Positions 8,648 through 17,495 of a stretch of 64,000 nt of DNA are shown here, in pieces. Made by a program: the position numbers and the translations under genes. The notes beneath the pieces were generated by a model that was not told the origin of the DNA, made no database searches, and was given only the letters and a program-made list of their open reading frames with translations. This DNA comes from Paraburkholderia piptadeniae (GTDB lineage Bacteria; Pseudomonadota; Gammaproteobacteria; Burkholderiales; Burkholderiaceae), in assembly GCF_900007165.1 (NCBI RefSeq), contig NZ_CYGY02000017.1, positions 1-64,000 on the forward strand, in the 5' to 3' direction. Position 1 is the stretch's first letter; every line of letters begins with the position of its first letter.

Positions 8648-9310
8648 ATGGATACATCGACCGCCCGTCGCAACATCCTGGCGCGCATTCGCGCAGCGCA
8701 AGGGCGTGAGCCCGAGCCGGCCGAGTCCGAGCGCGAGGCGGTGCAAGCGTATGTCGCAAGCCATCCGCAAGGACCGCGTCCGCCGATGCCCGCCGATCTC
8801 GTCTCTCATTTCATCGAGCAGGCCAAGAAGATGGCGACCACAGTCGACACCGTCGAGTCGCTTTCCGATGTGCCCGCTGCCGCGCATCGCTACCTCGCCG
8901 AACTGAATCTTTCGACTCAGGCCATCGCATGGCAGACGCTCGAAGCGTTGCCGTGGGCCGGTTCCGGCATCGAAGTCGAATTTCGCAAGCCGAGGGACGA
9001 AGACCGCGTCGGCATTACGGGCTGTTTCTGCGCGACGGCTGAAACGGGCACGCTGGTGCTGCTGTCGGGTCCGCAGACGTATGCGTCGGCGGGCCTGCTG
9101 CCGGAGACGCACATTGCGATCGTGCCAGCGTCGCGCATCGTCGCGGGTCATGAAGAGGCGTTCAATCTGATCCGCAGCGAACGCGGCGAGCTGCCGCGCG
9201 CGGTCAACTTCGTCTCCGGCCCGTCGCGTACGGGCGATATCGAACAAACCATCGTGCTCGGCGCGCACGGTCCTTATCGCGTGCATGCGATTGTCGTGCG
9301 TGGCGCTTGA
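8648..9310 (+). CDS. LutC/YkgG-family lactate utilisation protein (orphan)
   Basis: A 220-residue LutC/YkgG (DUF162 type) protein. The start is the ATG opening MDTSTARRNILARIRAA; the frame is open further upstream but without a coding look. Family features seen: an N-terminal helical part, GITGCFCATAETGTLVLLSG (the Ala-Glu-Thr-Gly-Thr core), LLPETHIAIVP and SGPSRTGDIEQTIVLGAHGP near the C-terminus. In LutABC systems this subunit acts in L-lactate oxidation with two iron-sulfur/flavin subunits. Here no lutA or lutB is present; the next gene is an ion transporter directly downstream. It may serve partners encoded elsewhere or a different reaction. Confidence 0.85.
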   Translation: MDTSTARRNILARIRAAQGREPEPAESEREAVQAYVASHPQGPRPPMPADLVSHFIEQAKKMATTVDTVESLSDVPAAAHRYLAELNLSTQAIAWQTLEALPWAGSGIEVEFRKPRDEDRVGITGCFCATAETGTLVLLSGPQTYASAGLLPETHIAIVPASRIVAGHEEAFNLIRSERGELPRAVNFVSGPSRTGDIEQTIVLGAHGPYRVHAIVVRGA

Positions 9311-9344
9311 TGTTCCGCACACGCATGGTCACGATGCACGAGCG

Positions 9345-10772
9345 GTGACGAACCGGTTGAAGTCCGCGTGGATCGCGGGTCTGTCGCTCGCGTTCGCGCT
9401 GTCGTGCTGGCCGCTTGCGGCATCGGCGGCCACAGTAAATGGCGCATCGCTTTCCTTATGGTGGGGCGTGCCGTTCGCGGGCATCCTGCTGTCGATCGCC
9501 GTGCTTCCGCTCGCCGCGCCGAAGCTCTGGCATCACCATTACGGCAAGGTCTCGGCGGCGTGGGCCATCGCGTTCCTCTTGCCGTTCGCGTTTGCGTTCG
9601 GCTCATCGGCGGCGTTCGGCACGTTGATCCATGCATTGCTCGACGAATACGTGCCGTTCATCGTGCTGCTGACGGCGCTCTATACCGTCGCGGGCGGCAT
9701 CTGCGTGACGGGCAACCTGCACGGCACGCCGCGTCTGAATACGGCGCTGCTCGCACTCGGCACGGCGCTCGCCAGCATCATGGGCACGACGGGCGCAGCG
9801 ATGCTGCTGATCCGGCCGCTCCTGCGCGCGAACGACAATCGCAAGCACGTTGTGCATGTCGTCGTGTTCTTCATCTTTCTGGTCGCGAACGTGGGCGGCT
9901 CGCTGTCGCCGCTGGGCGATCCGCCGCTGTTTCTCGGCTTTCTGAACGGCGTCGGTTTCTTCTGGACGACGGTCCATCTCGCGCTACCGATGCTGTTCGT
10001 CTGTGCCGTGCTGCTAGTCGTGTTCTACGCGCTCGATTCGTACTATTTCCGGCGGCGCGAAGAGATGCTTCACGTCGACCCGTCGCCCGACACGCAGACC
10101 ATCGGCATCGAAGGCAAGATCAACTTCGCGCTGCTTGCGCTTGTGATCGCGCTCGTGCTGATGAGCGGCATCTGGACGCCCGGCATCGCGTTCGATGTGG
10201 CGGGCACGCACGTCGCGTTGCAGAATATCGTGCGCGACGGGGCGCTGATCGCGCTCACGGTGCTGTCGCTGATCGTGACGCCGCGCGCGGCGCGCGAGGG
10301 CAACGCGTTCAACTGGGCGCCCATCGAAGAGGTCGCGAAGCTGTTCGCAGGCATCTTCGTGACGATCGCGCCCGTCATCATGATGTTGCGTGCGGGCGAG
10401 GCGGGTGCGTTCAGCGGTATCGTGCATCTCGTGAACGACACGACCGGCCAGCCGCGCGACGTGATGTACTTCTGGGCGACGGGTTTACTGTCTTCGTTTC
10501 TGGACAATGCGCCGACGTATCTCGTGTTCTTCAATCTCGCGGGCGGCGACGCGCAGACGCTGATGACCACGGGCGCCTCGACGCTCGCGGCCATTTCGGC
10601 GGGCGCGGTGTTCATGGGCGCGAACAGCTATATCGGCAACGCGCCGAATTTCATGGTCAAGGCGATCGCCGAATCGCGTGGCGTGCGGATGCCCGGCTTT
10701 TTCGCGTACCTCGCGTGGTCGGGGGGCGTGCTGATACCGTTGTTCATCGCGACGTCGTGGATTTTCTTTTAA
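9345..10772 (+). CDS. Sodium:proton antiporter / CitMHS-like ion transporter
   Basis: A polytopic inner-membrane transporter of the ion-transporter superfamily (CitMHS/NhaD-like), about 475 residues with roughly 12 hydrophobic segments. An N-terminal stretch ending WPLAASA looks like a cleavable signal or first anchor. Typical elements are SIMGTTGAAMLLIRP, GGSLSPLGDPPLFLGFLNG (an NhaD-like ion-site region), SFLDNAPTYLVFFNLAGG and GANSYIGNAPNFMVKAIAE. I place the start at GTG 9345; an in-frame ATG at 9285 would overlap the LutC-like gene by 26 bases and has no ribosome site. The close spacing suggests cotranscription with that gene. Substrate (Na+/H+ or a carboxylate) cannot be decided from sequence. 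Confidence 0.82.
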   Translation: MTNRLKSAWIAGLSLAFALSCWPLAASAATVNGASLSLWWGVPFAGILLSIAVLPLAAPKLWHHHYGKVSAAWAIAFLLPFAFAFGSSAAFGTLIHALLDEYVPFIVLLTALYTVAGGICVTGNLHGTPRLNTALLALGTALASIMGTTGAAMLLIRPLLRANDNRKHVVHVVVFFIFLVANVGGSLSPLGDPPLFLGFLNGVGFFWTTVHLALPMLFVCAVLLVVFYALDSYYFRRREEMLHVDPSPDTQTIGIEGKINFALLALVIALVLMSGIWTPGIAFDVAGTHVALQNIVRDGALIALTVLSLIVTPRAAREGNAFNWAPIEEVAKLFAGIFVTIAPVIMMLRAGEAGAFSGIVHLVNDTTGQPRDVMYFWATGLLSSFLDNAPTYLVFFNLAGGDAQTLMTTGASTLAAISAGAVFMGANSYIGNAPNFMVKAIAESRGVRMPGFFAYLAWSGGVLIPLFIATSWIFF

Positions 10773-10824
10773 CGCCGCGCGCGCCGATACGCGCGCGTCG
10801 CGGCCTGATACTCGGAGAATGGCA

Positions 10825-11814
10825 ATGCAAAAGGTTTTGGTTGCGCGTCCCATCTTTCCGGATGTGATCGAGCGGCTCAAGCAGCACTTCGAAGTCGACT
10901 GGAACGACGGCGACGTGCTTCCCGCCGACGAACTGAAGCGCCGGATCGCCGACAAGGACGGCGCGCTGACGGCGGGCGACATCATCGACGCGTCGGTGCT
11001 CTCCGTGGCACCGAAACTGCGCGTCGTGTCGAACATGGCCGTCGGCTACAACAACTTCGACATGGCGGCGTTCAACGCGGCGAACGTGCTCGGCACGAAC
11101 ACGCCCGACGTGCTCAACGAATCGACGGCCGATTTCGGCTGGGCGCTGATGATGGCCACCGCGCGCCGCATTGCGGAATCGGAGCACTGGCTGCGCGCGG
11201 GCAAATGGGAGAAGTGGTCGTACGACGGCTTTCTCGGCTCGGATATCCACGGCTCGACGCTCGGCGTGATCGGCATGGGGCGCATCGGGCAGGCGCTTGC
11301 GCGCCGCGCGCGCGGCTTCAGCATGAATGTGATCTATCACAACCGCTCGCGTGTCGCGCCCGGGATCGAGGCCGAACTGAATGCGCAGTACGTATCGAAG
11401 GAAGAGCTGCTGCGACGCGCCGATCACGTCGTGCTCGTGCTGCCGTACACGTCGGAAAGCCATCACACGATCGGCGCTGCCGAACTCGCGCTGATGAAGC
11501 CGACCGCGACGCTCACGAATATCGCGCGCGGCGGCATCGTCGACGACGCGGCGCTCGCCGTTGCGCTGCGCGAGAAGCGGATCGGGGCTGCCGGGCTCGA
11601 TGTGTTCGAAGGCGAGCCGAAGGTCAATCCGGCGTTGCTGACGGTGCCGAATGTCGTGCTGACGCCGCATATCGCGAGCGCGACGGAAGCGACGCGCCGC
11701 GCGATGGCCAACCTCGCCGCCGACAATCTGATCGCGGCGCTAGGCGTTGGTCCACGCGCGGGGCGCCCGCCGAATCCGATCAACCCTGATGTGATCGGGA
11801 AGGCGCGCTCATGA
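10825..11814 (+). CDS. D-2-hydroxyacid dehydrogenase (glyoxylate/hydroxypyruvate reductase type)
   Basis: A 329-residue NAD(P)-dependent D-isomer 2-hydroxyacid dehydrogenase of the GhrB/gluconate 2-dehydrogenase group. The nucleotide-binding glycine motif GVIGMGRIGQALA lies near residue 150. The catalytic triad is visible as Arg in NIARGGIVDD, Glu in GLDVFEGEP and His in TPHIASAT. I prefer the second ATG, seven bases after GGAG; the first (10819) is too close to it. The stop codon overlaps the rmuC start by four bases, so the two are translationally coupled. The precise substrate (glyoxylate, hydroxypyruvate or 2-ketogluconate) cannot be told. Confidence 0.9.
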   Translation: MQKVLVARPIFPDVIERLKQHFEVDWNDGDVLPADELKRRIADKDGALTAGDIIDASVLSVAPKLRVVSNMAVGYNNFDMAAFNAANVLGTNTPDVLNESTADFGWALMMATARRIAESEHWLRAGKWEKWSYDGFLGSDIHGSTLGVIGMGRIGQALARRARGFSMNVIYHNRSRVAPGIEAELNAQYVSKEELLRRADHVVLVLPYTSESHHTIGAAELALMKPTATLTNIARGGIVDDAALAVALREKRIGAAGLDVFEGEPKVNPALLTVPNVVLTPHIASATEATRRAMANLAADNLIAALGVGPRAGRPPNPINPDVIGKARS

Positions 11815-13295
11815 CGATGGTGTTGATCGCGGCTGTCGCAGTTCTGGCCGTCGCGCTGGTGATCGCGCTGGTGATGCTGATGCGCGGCAGCAATGGCGCG
11901 CACCAGCTGATGCATTTTGCCGAACTCGGCGAGCGCCTGGAAGCGGCCTCGGCCGTGCAGGCGCGCTCGACCGAGCGGCTCGAACGCGAGCTGCGCAGCG
12001 AGATTTCCGAAACTGCGCGCGTGTCGCGCTCCGAACTGAGCGGCGGCTTTTCGCAATTCCAGCAAACACTCGCATCGCAGTTCACGAGCATGACGACGGT
12101 GCAGGCCGGCAAGATCGACGGCTTTGCGCAGCAGCTCGTCAAGCTCACCGAGACCAACGCGCAACAGCTCGACGCCGTGCGTCAGAGCCTGCAGCAGCAG
12201 GCACAACAGGCGCGCGACGAACAGAGCATGACGTTGAGGCGTTTCGGCGAAACGTTGCAGCATCAACTGTCGCAGGTCACGGAAGCGAACGACCGGCGCT
12301 TCGCGGAGGTGCGCACGACCATCGAGCAGCGTCTGAAGGACATCGAGACCAACAACGCGACGAAGCTCGAAGAAATGCGCCGCACCGTCGATGAAAAGCT
12401 GCACGCGACGCTCGAGCAGCGGCTCGGCGAATCGTTCAAGCTCGTGTCCGATCGTCTTGAACAGGTGCACCGCGGTCTTGGCGAAATGCAGACGCTTGCC
12501 GCGGGCGTGGGCGATCTGAAGAAGGTTCTGACGAACGTGAAGACGCGCGGCACGTGGGGCGAAGTGCAGCTTGAGGCGTTGCTCGAACAGATCCTGACGT
12601 CCGATCAGTACGCAAAGAACATCGCGACGATTCCGAAGAGCAACGATCGCGTCGAGTTCGCAATCAAGCTGCCGGGGCGTCAACCGTCGCCGGAAGCGGC
12701 GGCCACGCCAGTGTGGCTGCCTATCGATGCGAAATTTCCGCGTGAGGACTATGAACGCCTGATCGAAGCCCAGGAGCGCGCCGATCCCGTCGCTGTCGAC
12801 GAGGCGTCGCGCGCGCTGGAAGGGCGGATTCGCGCGGAAGCGAAGACGATTGCGGAGAAGTACGTGTCGCCGCCGCACACGACTGACTTCGCGCTGCTGT
12901 TCCTGCCGACGGAAGGGCTCTACGCGGAAATTCTGCGTCGTCCGGGGCTCAGCGATCTGTTGCAGCGCGACTATCGCGTGACGATCGCGGGGCCGACCAC
13001 GTTGACGGCGCTACTGAACAGCCTGCAGATGGGTTTCCGCACACTCGCCATCGAGAAGCGTTCGAGCGAAGTGTGGCAGGTGCTGGGCGCCGTCAAGACC
13101 GAGTTCGGCAAGTTCGGCGACGTGCTGGCGAAGACGAAGTCGCAACTCGAAACGGTCACGCGTTCGATCGAGGCGGCGGAAGTGCGTACGCGTCAGATGA
13201 ACCGCAAGCTGCGCGACGTCGAAGCGTTGCCCGAAGAGCGGGCGGCGGGGCTGCTCGGGGACTCGCTATCGGGCGCGGATGCCGACGAGTCTTGA
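11811..13295 (+). CDS. rmuC: DNA recombination protein RmuC
   Basis: A 494-residue RmuC homologue, a membrane-anchored protein that limits recombination at inverted repeats in E. coli. Residues about 3-22 form a single membrane anchor. Residues about 40-200 are a long coiled coil (many Gln/Glu/Arg heptads such as LERELRSEISETARVSR). Residues about 205-460 contain the RmuC domain, including TRGTWGEVQLEALLEQIL, LPIDAKFPREDYERL and LLFLPTEGLYAEIL, a nuclease-like fold. The ATG overlaps the dehydrogenase stop (ATGA). The C-terminal 30 residues are variable and charged. Confidence 0.95.
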   Translation: MTMVLIAAVAVLAVALVIALVMLMRGSNGAHQLMHFAELGERLEAASAVQARSTERLERELRSEISETARVSRSELSGGFSQFQQTLASQFTSMTTVQAGKIDGFAQQLVKLTETNAQQLDAVRQSLQQQAQQARDEQSMTLRRFGETLQHQLSQVTEANDRRFAEVRTTIEQRLKDIETNNATKLEEMRRTVDEKLHATLEQRLGESFKLVSDRLEQVHRGLGEMQTLAAGVGDLKKVLTNVKTRGTWGEVQLEALLEQILTSDQYAKNIATIPKSNDRVEFAIKLPGRQPSPEAAATPVWLPIDAKFPREDYERLIEAQERADPVAVDEASRALEGRIRAEAKTIAEKYVSPPHTTDFALLFLPTEGLYAEILRRPGLSDLLQRDYRVTIAGPTTLTALLNSLQMGFRTLAIEKRSSEVWQVLGAVKTEFGKFGDVLAKTKSQLETVTRSIEAAEVRTRQMNRKLRDVEALPEERAAGLLGDSLSGADADES

Positions 13296-13401
13296 CGGAG
13301 GTGTAAGGACGGGAGGGAAAACGGGCGAGGCATTGCCGGATCGGTTATGCCTCGCGATTTCTCAATAGCGCTTCTGATTTCGCGGTTACACAGACAGCGG
13401 A

Positions 13402-13887
13402 TCAGCCCGCGCTCGCCGCCAGCTGATCGAGCGCATCGCCTGTCACGCGCACGATGCGCCAGTCCGGCAACACGGTCGCGCCCATCTTCTGATAGAAGTC
13501 GATGGCGGGCTGATTCCAGTCCAGCACCGACCATTCGAACCGCCCACATTGCCGCTCGACGGCCAATGCCGCCAGATGGCGCAACATCTTCGAGCCGAGA
13601 CCCGTGCCGCGCTCGGCGGGCTGCACGTACAGGTCTTCGAGATACAGGCCGCGGCGTCCGAGGAACGTCGAGTAGTTGTGGAAGAAGAGCGCATAGCCGA
13701 TGATCCTGCCTGCGCGTTCGGCGACGAGCGCTTCCGCCGAAGGGCGCGTGCCGAACAGCGCATCGTGCACGCCTTCCTCGGTCGCGATGAACAGATGCGT
13801 GAGCTTTTCGAACTCGGCCAGTTCGCGCATCAGCGCGAGCATTGCGCCGACGTCGGCGGGCGTGGCTGCGCGGATCGTCGCTGACAT
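13402..13887 (-). CDS. GNAT-family N-acetyltransferase
   Basis: A 161-residue acetyl-CoA-dependent acyltransferase. The start is taken at the ATG opening MSATIRAATPADVGAML, which follows a GAGGAAG ribosome site and overlaps the stop of the upstream gene by one base (TGATG); the upstream extension of the frame looks non-coding. The GNAT motif A is YLEDLYVQPAERGTGLGSKMLRHLA (acetyl-CoA pyrophosphate loop), and motif B is DWNQPAIDFYQKMGA. Sequence resembles diamine acetyltransferase-like GNATs, but the substrate is not predictable. It is coupled to a small membrane protein gene. Confidence 0.88.
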   Translation of the reverse strand: MSATIRAATPADVGAMLALMRELAEFEKLTHLFIATEEGVHDALFGTRPSAEALVAERAGRIIGYALFFHNYSTFLGRRGLYLEDLYVQPAERGTGLGSKMLRHLAALAVERQCGRFEWSVLDWNQPAIDFYQKMGATVLPDWRIVRVTGDALDQLAASAG

Positions 13888-14162
13888 CACGCTTCCTCCG
13901 GCACGTCGCTCAGGTGGATTTCGATGCCGCCGAAACGCGACGCCACCCAGTTGTACGCGTGGCACGCAATCCACAGCAGGATGAAGCCCAGAATCGCGTT
14001 GAGCAGCAGCGCGCTGAACACCGTGCTCAATTCCACCGACCCGTAACGGATGAACGCGACCAGCACGCCGAGCAGAACGATCGGCACGCTGAATGTCAGG
14101 TACACGAGGATCAGTGCCTTTGCGGTTTGCCCCGGTGCAATGAACGAGATCTGTTTTTTCAT
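13887..14162 (-). CDS. Small two-span membrane protein of unknown function
   Basis: A 91-residue protein starting MKKQISFIAPGQTAKALILVY. Two hydrophobic segments, about residues 15-38 and 48-70, flank a short polar loop; the C-terminus is acidic (HLSDVPEEA). I do not recognise the family. It lies 57 bases after moeA on the same strand and its stop overlaps the GNAT start by one base, so it is probably part of the moa/mob/moe transcript or a small unit with the acetyltransferase. The frame is open 14 codons upstream, but the Met-Lys-Lys start gives a normal N-terminus. Confidence 0.7.
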   Translation of the reverse strand: MKKQISFIAPGQTAKALILVYLTFSVPIVLLGVLVAFIRYGSVELSTVFSALLLNAILGFILLWIACHAYNWVASRFGGIEIHLSDVPEEA

Positions 14163-14219
14163 ATCAGTCAAACCCGTAGTCGTATTGGATTGCGTGAAAA
14201 GCATGTCGGCCGTGCCCGC

Positions 14220-15518
14220 TCAGATGAGGCCGTCGAACAGCATGATGTCGACGGCGTCGCCCGGATCGAGGTCGGCCTGTTCGTGGGCGAGCACGATGAA
14301 GCAGTTCGCTTCGCTCATCGAACTAAGCACGCCGGAGCCTTGCGAGCCCGTCGGCGTGACGTGCCAGTCTCCTTGCTCGTTGCGTTCGGCGACGCCGCGC
14401 TGGAACTCGGTGCGGCCCGGCCGCTTGCGGATCGACTGACGGCACGCCGCGCGGATTAGCGCAGGCGCGGCCACGTTCGCGCCGGACATCAGCAGCAGCA
14501 CTTCGCGCACGATCTGGTAGAACGTCGCCATCACCGCGACGGGATTGCCGGGCAAGCCGAAGAAGATGGCCGGCTCGCCCACGCCGGGCTTGCCGCCCGA
14601 CCAGATGCGGCCGAACGCGAGCGGCCGGCCTGGGCGCATCGCGAGACTCCAGAACGCGACGTCGCCGAGCACGCGCAGCATCTGCTTGGTCAGATCGGCT
14701 TCGCCGACCGAAACGCCGCCGGAGGTTATCACGACATCGGCGCTCGCCGCAGCCGTGCGCAACGCGTCTTCGAGGGCGGCGGGCTCGTCGCGGATCACGC
14801 CGAGATCGATCGGGTCGAGATGCAGGCGCTTGAGCATCGCGAACAGCGTGTAGCGGTTGCTGTCGTAGACGCAGCCCGCATCGAGCGGCTGGCCAATCGA
14901 GCGCAGTTCGTCGCCCGTCGAAAAGAACGCGACACGCAGGCGCCGCCGCACGGGCACCTCGCCGATGCCGAGCGACGCCAGCAACCCGAGGTCCGATGCG
15001 CGCACGATGCGGCAAGCCTTCAGCGCGACTGCGCCGCACGCGAGGTCTTCGCCCGCGAGCCGACGGTTCGCGCCCGCCTTCAATGACTGCGTGGAGAAAC
15101 GGATCGTATCGGCGTCGTCGCGCGCGACGTTCTCTTGCGGCACGACGGTGTCGCAGCCGCGAGGCATCGTCGCGCCAGTCATCACGCGCACGCATTGCGT
15201 GGCGGTGATCTCGCCGGCGAACGGATGACCTGCGAGCGCCTTGCCCGCGACCCTCAATGCAATCTCGCTTGCCTCGCCGCTGAGCGACGCGCTGGAGAAC
15301 GCGTAGCCGTCCATCGCGGAGTTGTCGTGCGCGGGCACGTCGATGGGCGACACGATGTCCTGTGCAAGCACACGATTCAGCGCGTCGTGCAACGGGACCC
15401 GTTCAATCGTGGTGACGGGCGTCGCCCATTCGCGGACGATCGCCTGTGCGGCGGACACCGGCAAAGCTTGAGCGTCGTACTGTGCGACGCAACTCGAGGT
15501 TTCGTTCAGCGTGGTCAT
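14220..15518 (-). CDS. moeA: Molybdopterin molybdotransferase MoeA
   Basis: A 432-residue MoeA, which inserts molybdate into adenylylated molybdopterin in the last step of Mo-cofactor synthesis. Signs: DVPAHDNSAMDGYAF near residue 65, RVMTGATMPRGCDTVVPQE, the MoCF domain with CVYDSNRYTLFAMLKRL, SGGVSVGEADLTKQML, RPGRPLAFGR and FGLPGNPVAVMATFY. The C-terminal beta-barrel domain (about residues 340-430) contains RTEFQRGV. It is the third Mo-cofactor gene on the strand after moaA and mobA, with 72 bases between it and mobA. Length is slightly above the 411 of E. coli MoeA because of an N-terminal extension. Confidence 0.95.
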   Translation of the reverse strand: MTTLNETSSCVAQYDAQALPVSAAQAIVREWATPVTTIERVPLHDALNRVLAQDIVSPIDVPAHDNSAMDGYAFSSASLSGEASEIALRVAGKALAGHPFAGEITATQCVRVMTGATMPRGCDTVVPQENVARDDADTIRFSTQSLKAGANRRLAGEDLACGAVALKACRIVRASDLGLLASLGIGEVPVRRRLRVAFFSTGDELRSIGQPLDAGCVYDSNRYTLFAMLKRLHLDPIDLGVIRDEPAALEDALRTAAASADVVITSGGVSVGEADLTKQMLRVLGDVAFWSLAMRPGRPLAFGRIWSGGKPGVGEPAIFFGLPGNPVAVMATFYQIVREVLLLMSGANVAAPALIRAACRQSIRKRPGRTEFQRGVAERNEQGDWHVTPTGSQGSGVLSSMSEANCFIVLAHEQADLDPGDAVDIMLFDGLI

Positions 15519-15590
15519 GAAAGGGGAGCGTCGCGACGGGATGCGGTGCGGCGGCGGCCGGGCGAACGCGGCAAATGACGGCAGAAACCC

Positions 15591-16205
15591 TCAACGTCGT
15601 TCGAGGTCGGAAAGTTCCTGCAATGAATTGATATTGTAAAACGTGCGCTCGTCCGGAAAGGCGACTTCAACGGCCTTGTGGCGCGCGTACCACGTGCGGA
15701 CCTTGCGCTCGCCCGCTTGCAGAAAGCCTTCGAGATCGTCGGCGAGCGACGTGCGCAGCAGCGCGAACACGGGATGGATCGACGTGTTGCCTTGGGCGTC
15801 CGTGGTCGTGACGGTGGCGATGTCGGCGTGCCGTGAGTCGAGCGCGGATGAGAGGCGTTCGGCGAGATCGTCGGGCAAGCCCGGTGTATCGCATGGGGCT
15901 GACAGCACGAACGGCGTGCGCGCCGCGCGCAAGCCCGCGAGCAGGCCAGCGAGCGGGCCGGGAAAATCGGGCAGCGTGTCGCCGATGACTTTCGCGTGAA
16001 AGGGCGCGCCGAGCGCCTCGTAGCGCGGCAGGTGGCGGTTTGCGCTGATCAGCAGCGGCCCCGTCTGCGGCGCGAGACGCCTCAGCACATGCAGCGCGAG
16101 CGGCTCGCCGTGCAGCGTCTGCAGGCCCTTGTCGGCGCCGCCCATACGCAAGCCGCGTCCGCCGGCGAGCAGCAGGCCTGCGATGTCGTCCCGGGAAACC
16201 GTCAT
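15591..16205 (-). CDS. mobA: Molybdenum cofactor guanylyltransferase MobA
   Basis: A 204-residue nucleotidyltransferase that transfers GMP from GTP to Mo-molybdopterin, forming the guanine dinucleotide cofactor used by DMSO-reductase-family enzymes such as nitrate reductase and formate dehydrogenase. The N-terminal GTP-binding signature is LLLAGGRGLRMGGADKGL; the metal-binding region shows SAPCDTPGLPDDL. The start is the Met opening MTVSRDDIAGLL; the frame extends upstream across moaA but that part is a shadow. It begins 14 bases after moaA ends, so the two are surely cotranscribed. Confidence 0.93.
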   Translation of the reverse strand: MTVSRDDIAGLLLAGGRGLRMGGADKGLQTLHGEPLALHVLRRLAPQTGPLLISANRHLPRYEALGAPFHAKVIGDTLPDFPGPLAGLLAGLRAARTPFVLSAPCDTPGLPDDLAERLSSALDSRHADIATVTTTDAQGNTSIHPVFALLRTSLADDLEGFLQAGERKVRTWYARHKAVEVAFPDERTFYNINSLQELSDLERR

Positions 16206-16219
16206 GAAGGTGCGCGGTT

Positions 16220-17332
16220 TCAGCCGCCGATATACGACATTTCGACGCGCCGTTCTTCCGCCGACGCCATCGATGCCGCACTCGCGCTGCCGCGCAGTTG
16301 CGAGTAGCGGTCGCCGCGCGCGTGCCAGATGTTGGCGATGGCGGTCGCGATGCCCTCGTCGCTCGTGCCGTTGCGCACGAGCGCGCGCAGGTCGTGGCCC
16401 GACGATGCGAACAGGCACAGATAGACCTTGCCTTCCGTCGAGAGCCGCGCGCGCGTGCACGTCCCGCAGAACGCGCGGGTCACGCTCGAGATCACGCCGA
16501 TTTCGCCAATGCCGTCCGCGTAGCCCCAGCGTTGCGCGGTTTCGGCCGCGCTGTGCGGTTCGAGCGGCATCAGCGGGTAGTGCTCGCTGATCCTCGCGAC
16601 GACTTCCGCCGACGGCAGCACTTCCGTCATGTTCCAGCCATTCGAGGTGCCGACGTCCATGTATTCGATGAACCGCAGCACGGCGCCCGAGTCTTTGAAG
16701 TGCCGCGCCATCGGCACGATCTCGCCGTCGTTCGTGCCGCGCTTGACGACCATGTTGATCTTCAGCGGCGTCAGGCCGACCGATTGCGCGACGTCGATGC
16801 CTTCGAGCACGTCGCGCACCGCGAAATCGGCATCGTTCATGCGGCGAAATAGCGCATCGTCGAGTGCGTCGAGGCTGACGGTCACGCGATTCAGGCCAGC
16901 GTCTTTCAGGCTGCGCGCCTTGCGCGCGAGCAGCGAACCGTTAGTGGTCAAGGTGAGATCGAGCGGTTTGCCGGCCGCAGTCGTCATGCGGGCGAGGCGC
17001 TCGATCAGAAATTCCAGGTTCTTGCGCAGCAGCGGCTCTCCACCCGTCAGGCGGATTTTTTCGACGCCATGCGCGACGAAAATCGCGGCGAGGCGCTCGA
17101 TTTCCTCGAACGTCAGGAGCGCGCTGTGCGGCAGGAACGGGTAGTCCTTGTTGAACACCGCGCGCGGCATGCAGTAGACGCAACGGAAGTTGCAGCGGTC
17201 GGTCACCGAGATGCGCAGATCGCGCAGCGGGCGCGACAGCGTGTCCGTCAATTCGCCTCGCGGCACGCGAGCGGGGCCGGCAACGTTCGGAACGGCACTG
17301 ACATCGGCAACGGGAATGATGCGTCGGGACAT
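16220..17332 (-). CDS. moaA: GTP 3',8-cyclase MoaA (radical SAM)
   Basis: A 370-residue radical SAM enzyme that starts molybdopterin synthesis by rearranging GTP to 3',8-cyclo-GTP, later converted by MoaC to cyclic pyranopterin. The N-terminal cluster motif CNFRCVYC (CxxxCxxC, about residues 47-54) binds the SAM [4Fe-4S]; the C-terminal cluster [18 protein letters not shown] binds the substrate cluster. The protein ends in Gly-Gly, as functional MoaA proteins do. An N-terminal extension of about 30 residues precedes the core. It is the first gene of the moaA-mobA-moeA unit and lies downstream of the rne terminator. Confidence 0.96.
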   Translation of the reverse strand: MSRRIIPVADVSAVPNVAGPARVPRGELTDTLSRPLRDLRISVTDRCNFRCVYCMPRAVFNKDYPFLPHSALLTFEEIERLAAIFVAHGVEKIRLTGGEPLLRKNLEFLIERLARMTTAAGKPLDLTLTTNGSLLARKARSLKDAGLNRVTVSLDALDDALFRRMNDADFAVRDVLEGIDVAQSVGLTPLKINMVVKRGTNDGEIVPMARHFKDSGAVLRFIEYMDVGTSNGWNMTEVLPSAEVVARISEHYPLMPLEPHSAAETAQRWGYADGIGEIGVISSVTRAFCGTCTRARLSTEGKVYLCLFASSGHDLRALVRNGTSDEGIATAIANIWHARGDRYSQLRGSASAASMASAEERRVEMSYIGG

Positions 17333-17425
17333 GATGACGTTTCTGAAATATCAGCCTTCATTCTAGCGGAAGGCCTTATCCGACACAGTAGGGCGAACGC
17401 GCGGTCCACCGGTACGACGGGCAAC

Positions 17426-17454
17426 AAAAAGCCCGCCTTGGAGGGCGGGCTTTT
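17426..17454 (-). terminator. rne transcription terminator
   Basis: AAAAGCCCGCC / GGCGGGCTTTT stem with a short loop and TTTTTG on the minus strand, 42 bases after the rne stop codon. Confidence 0.8.
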
Positions 17455-17495
17455 CGGTTGCCTGGCGTTGCAGCGCAGGCTGGGTTGGCAAGCGC

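Noticed and set aside
8648..9310. Complete lactate utilisation operon (lutABC)
   Set aside because: Only the LutC-like subunit is present; no lutA or lutB lies nearby, so no operon is claimed.
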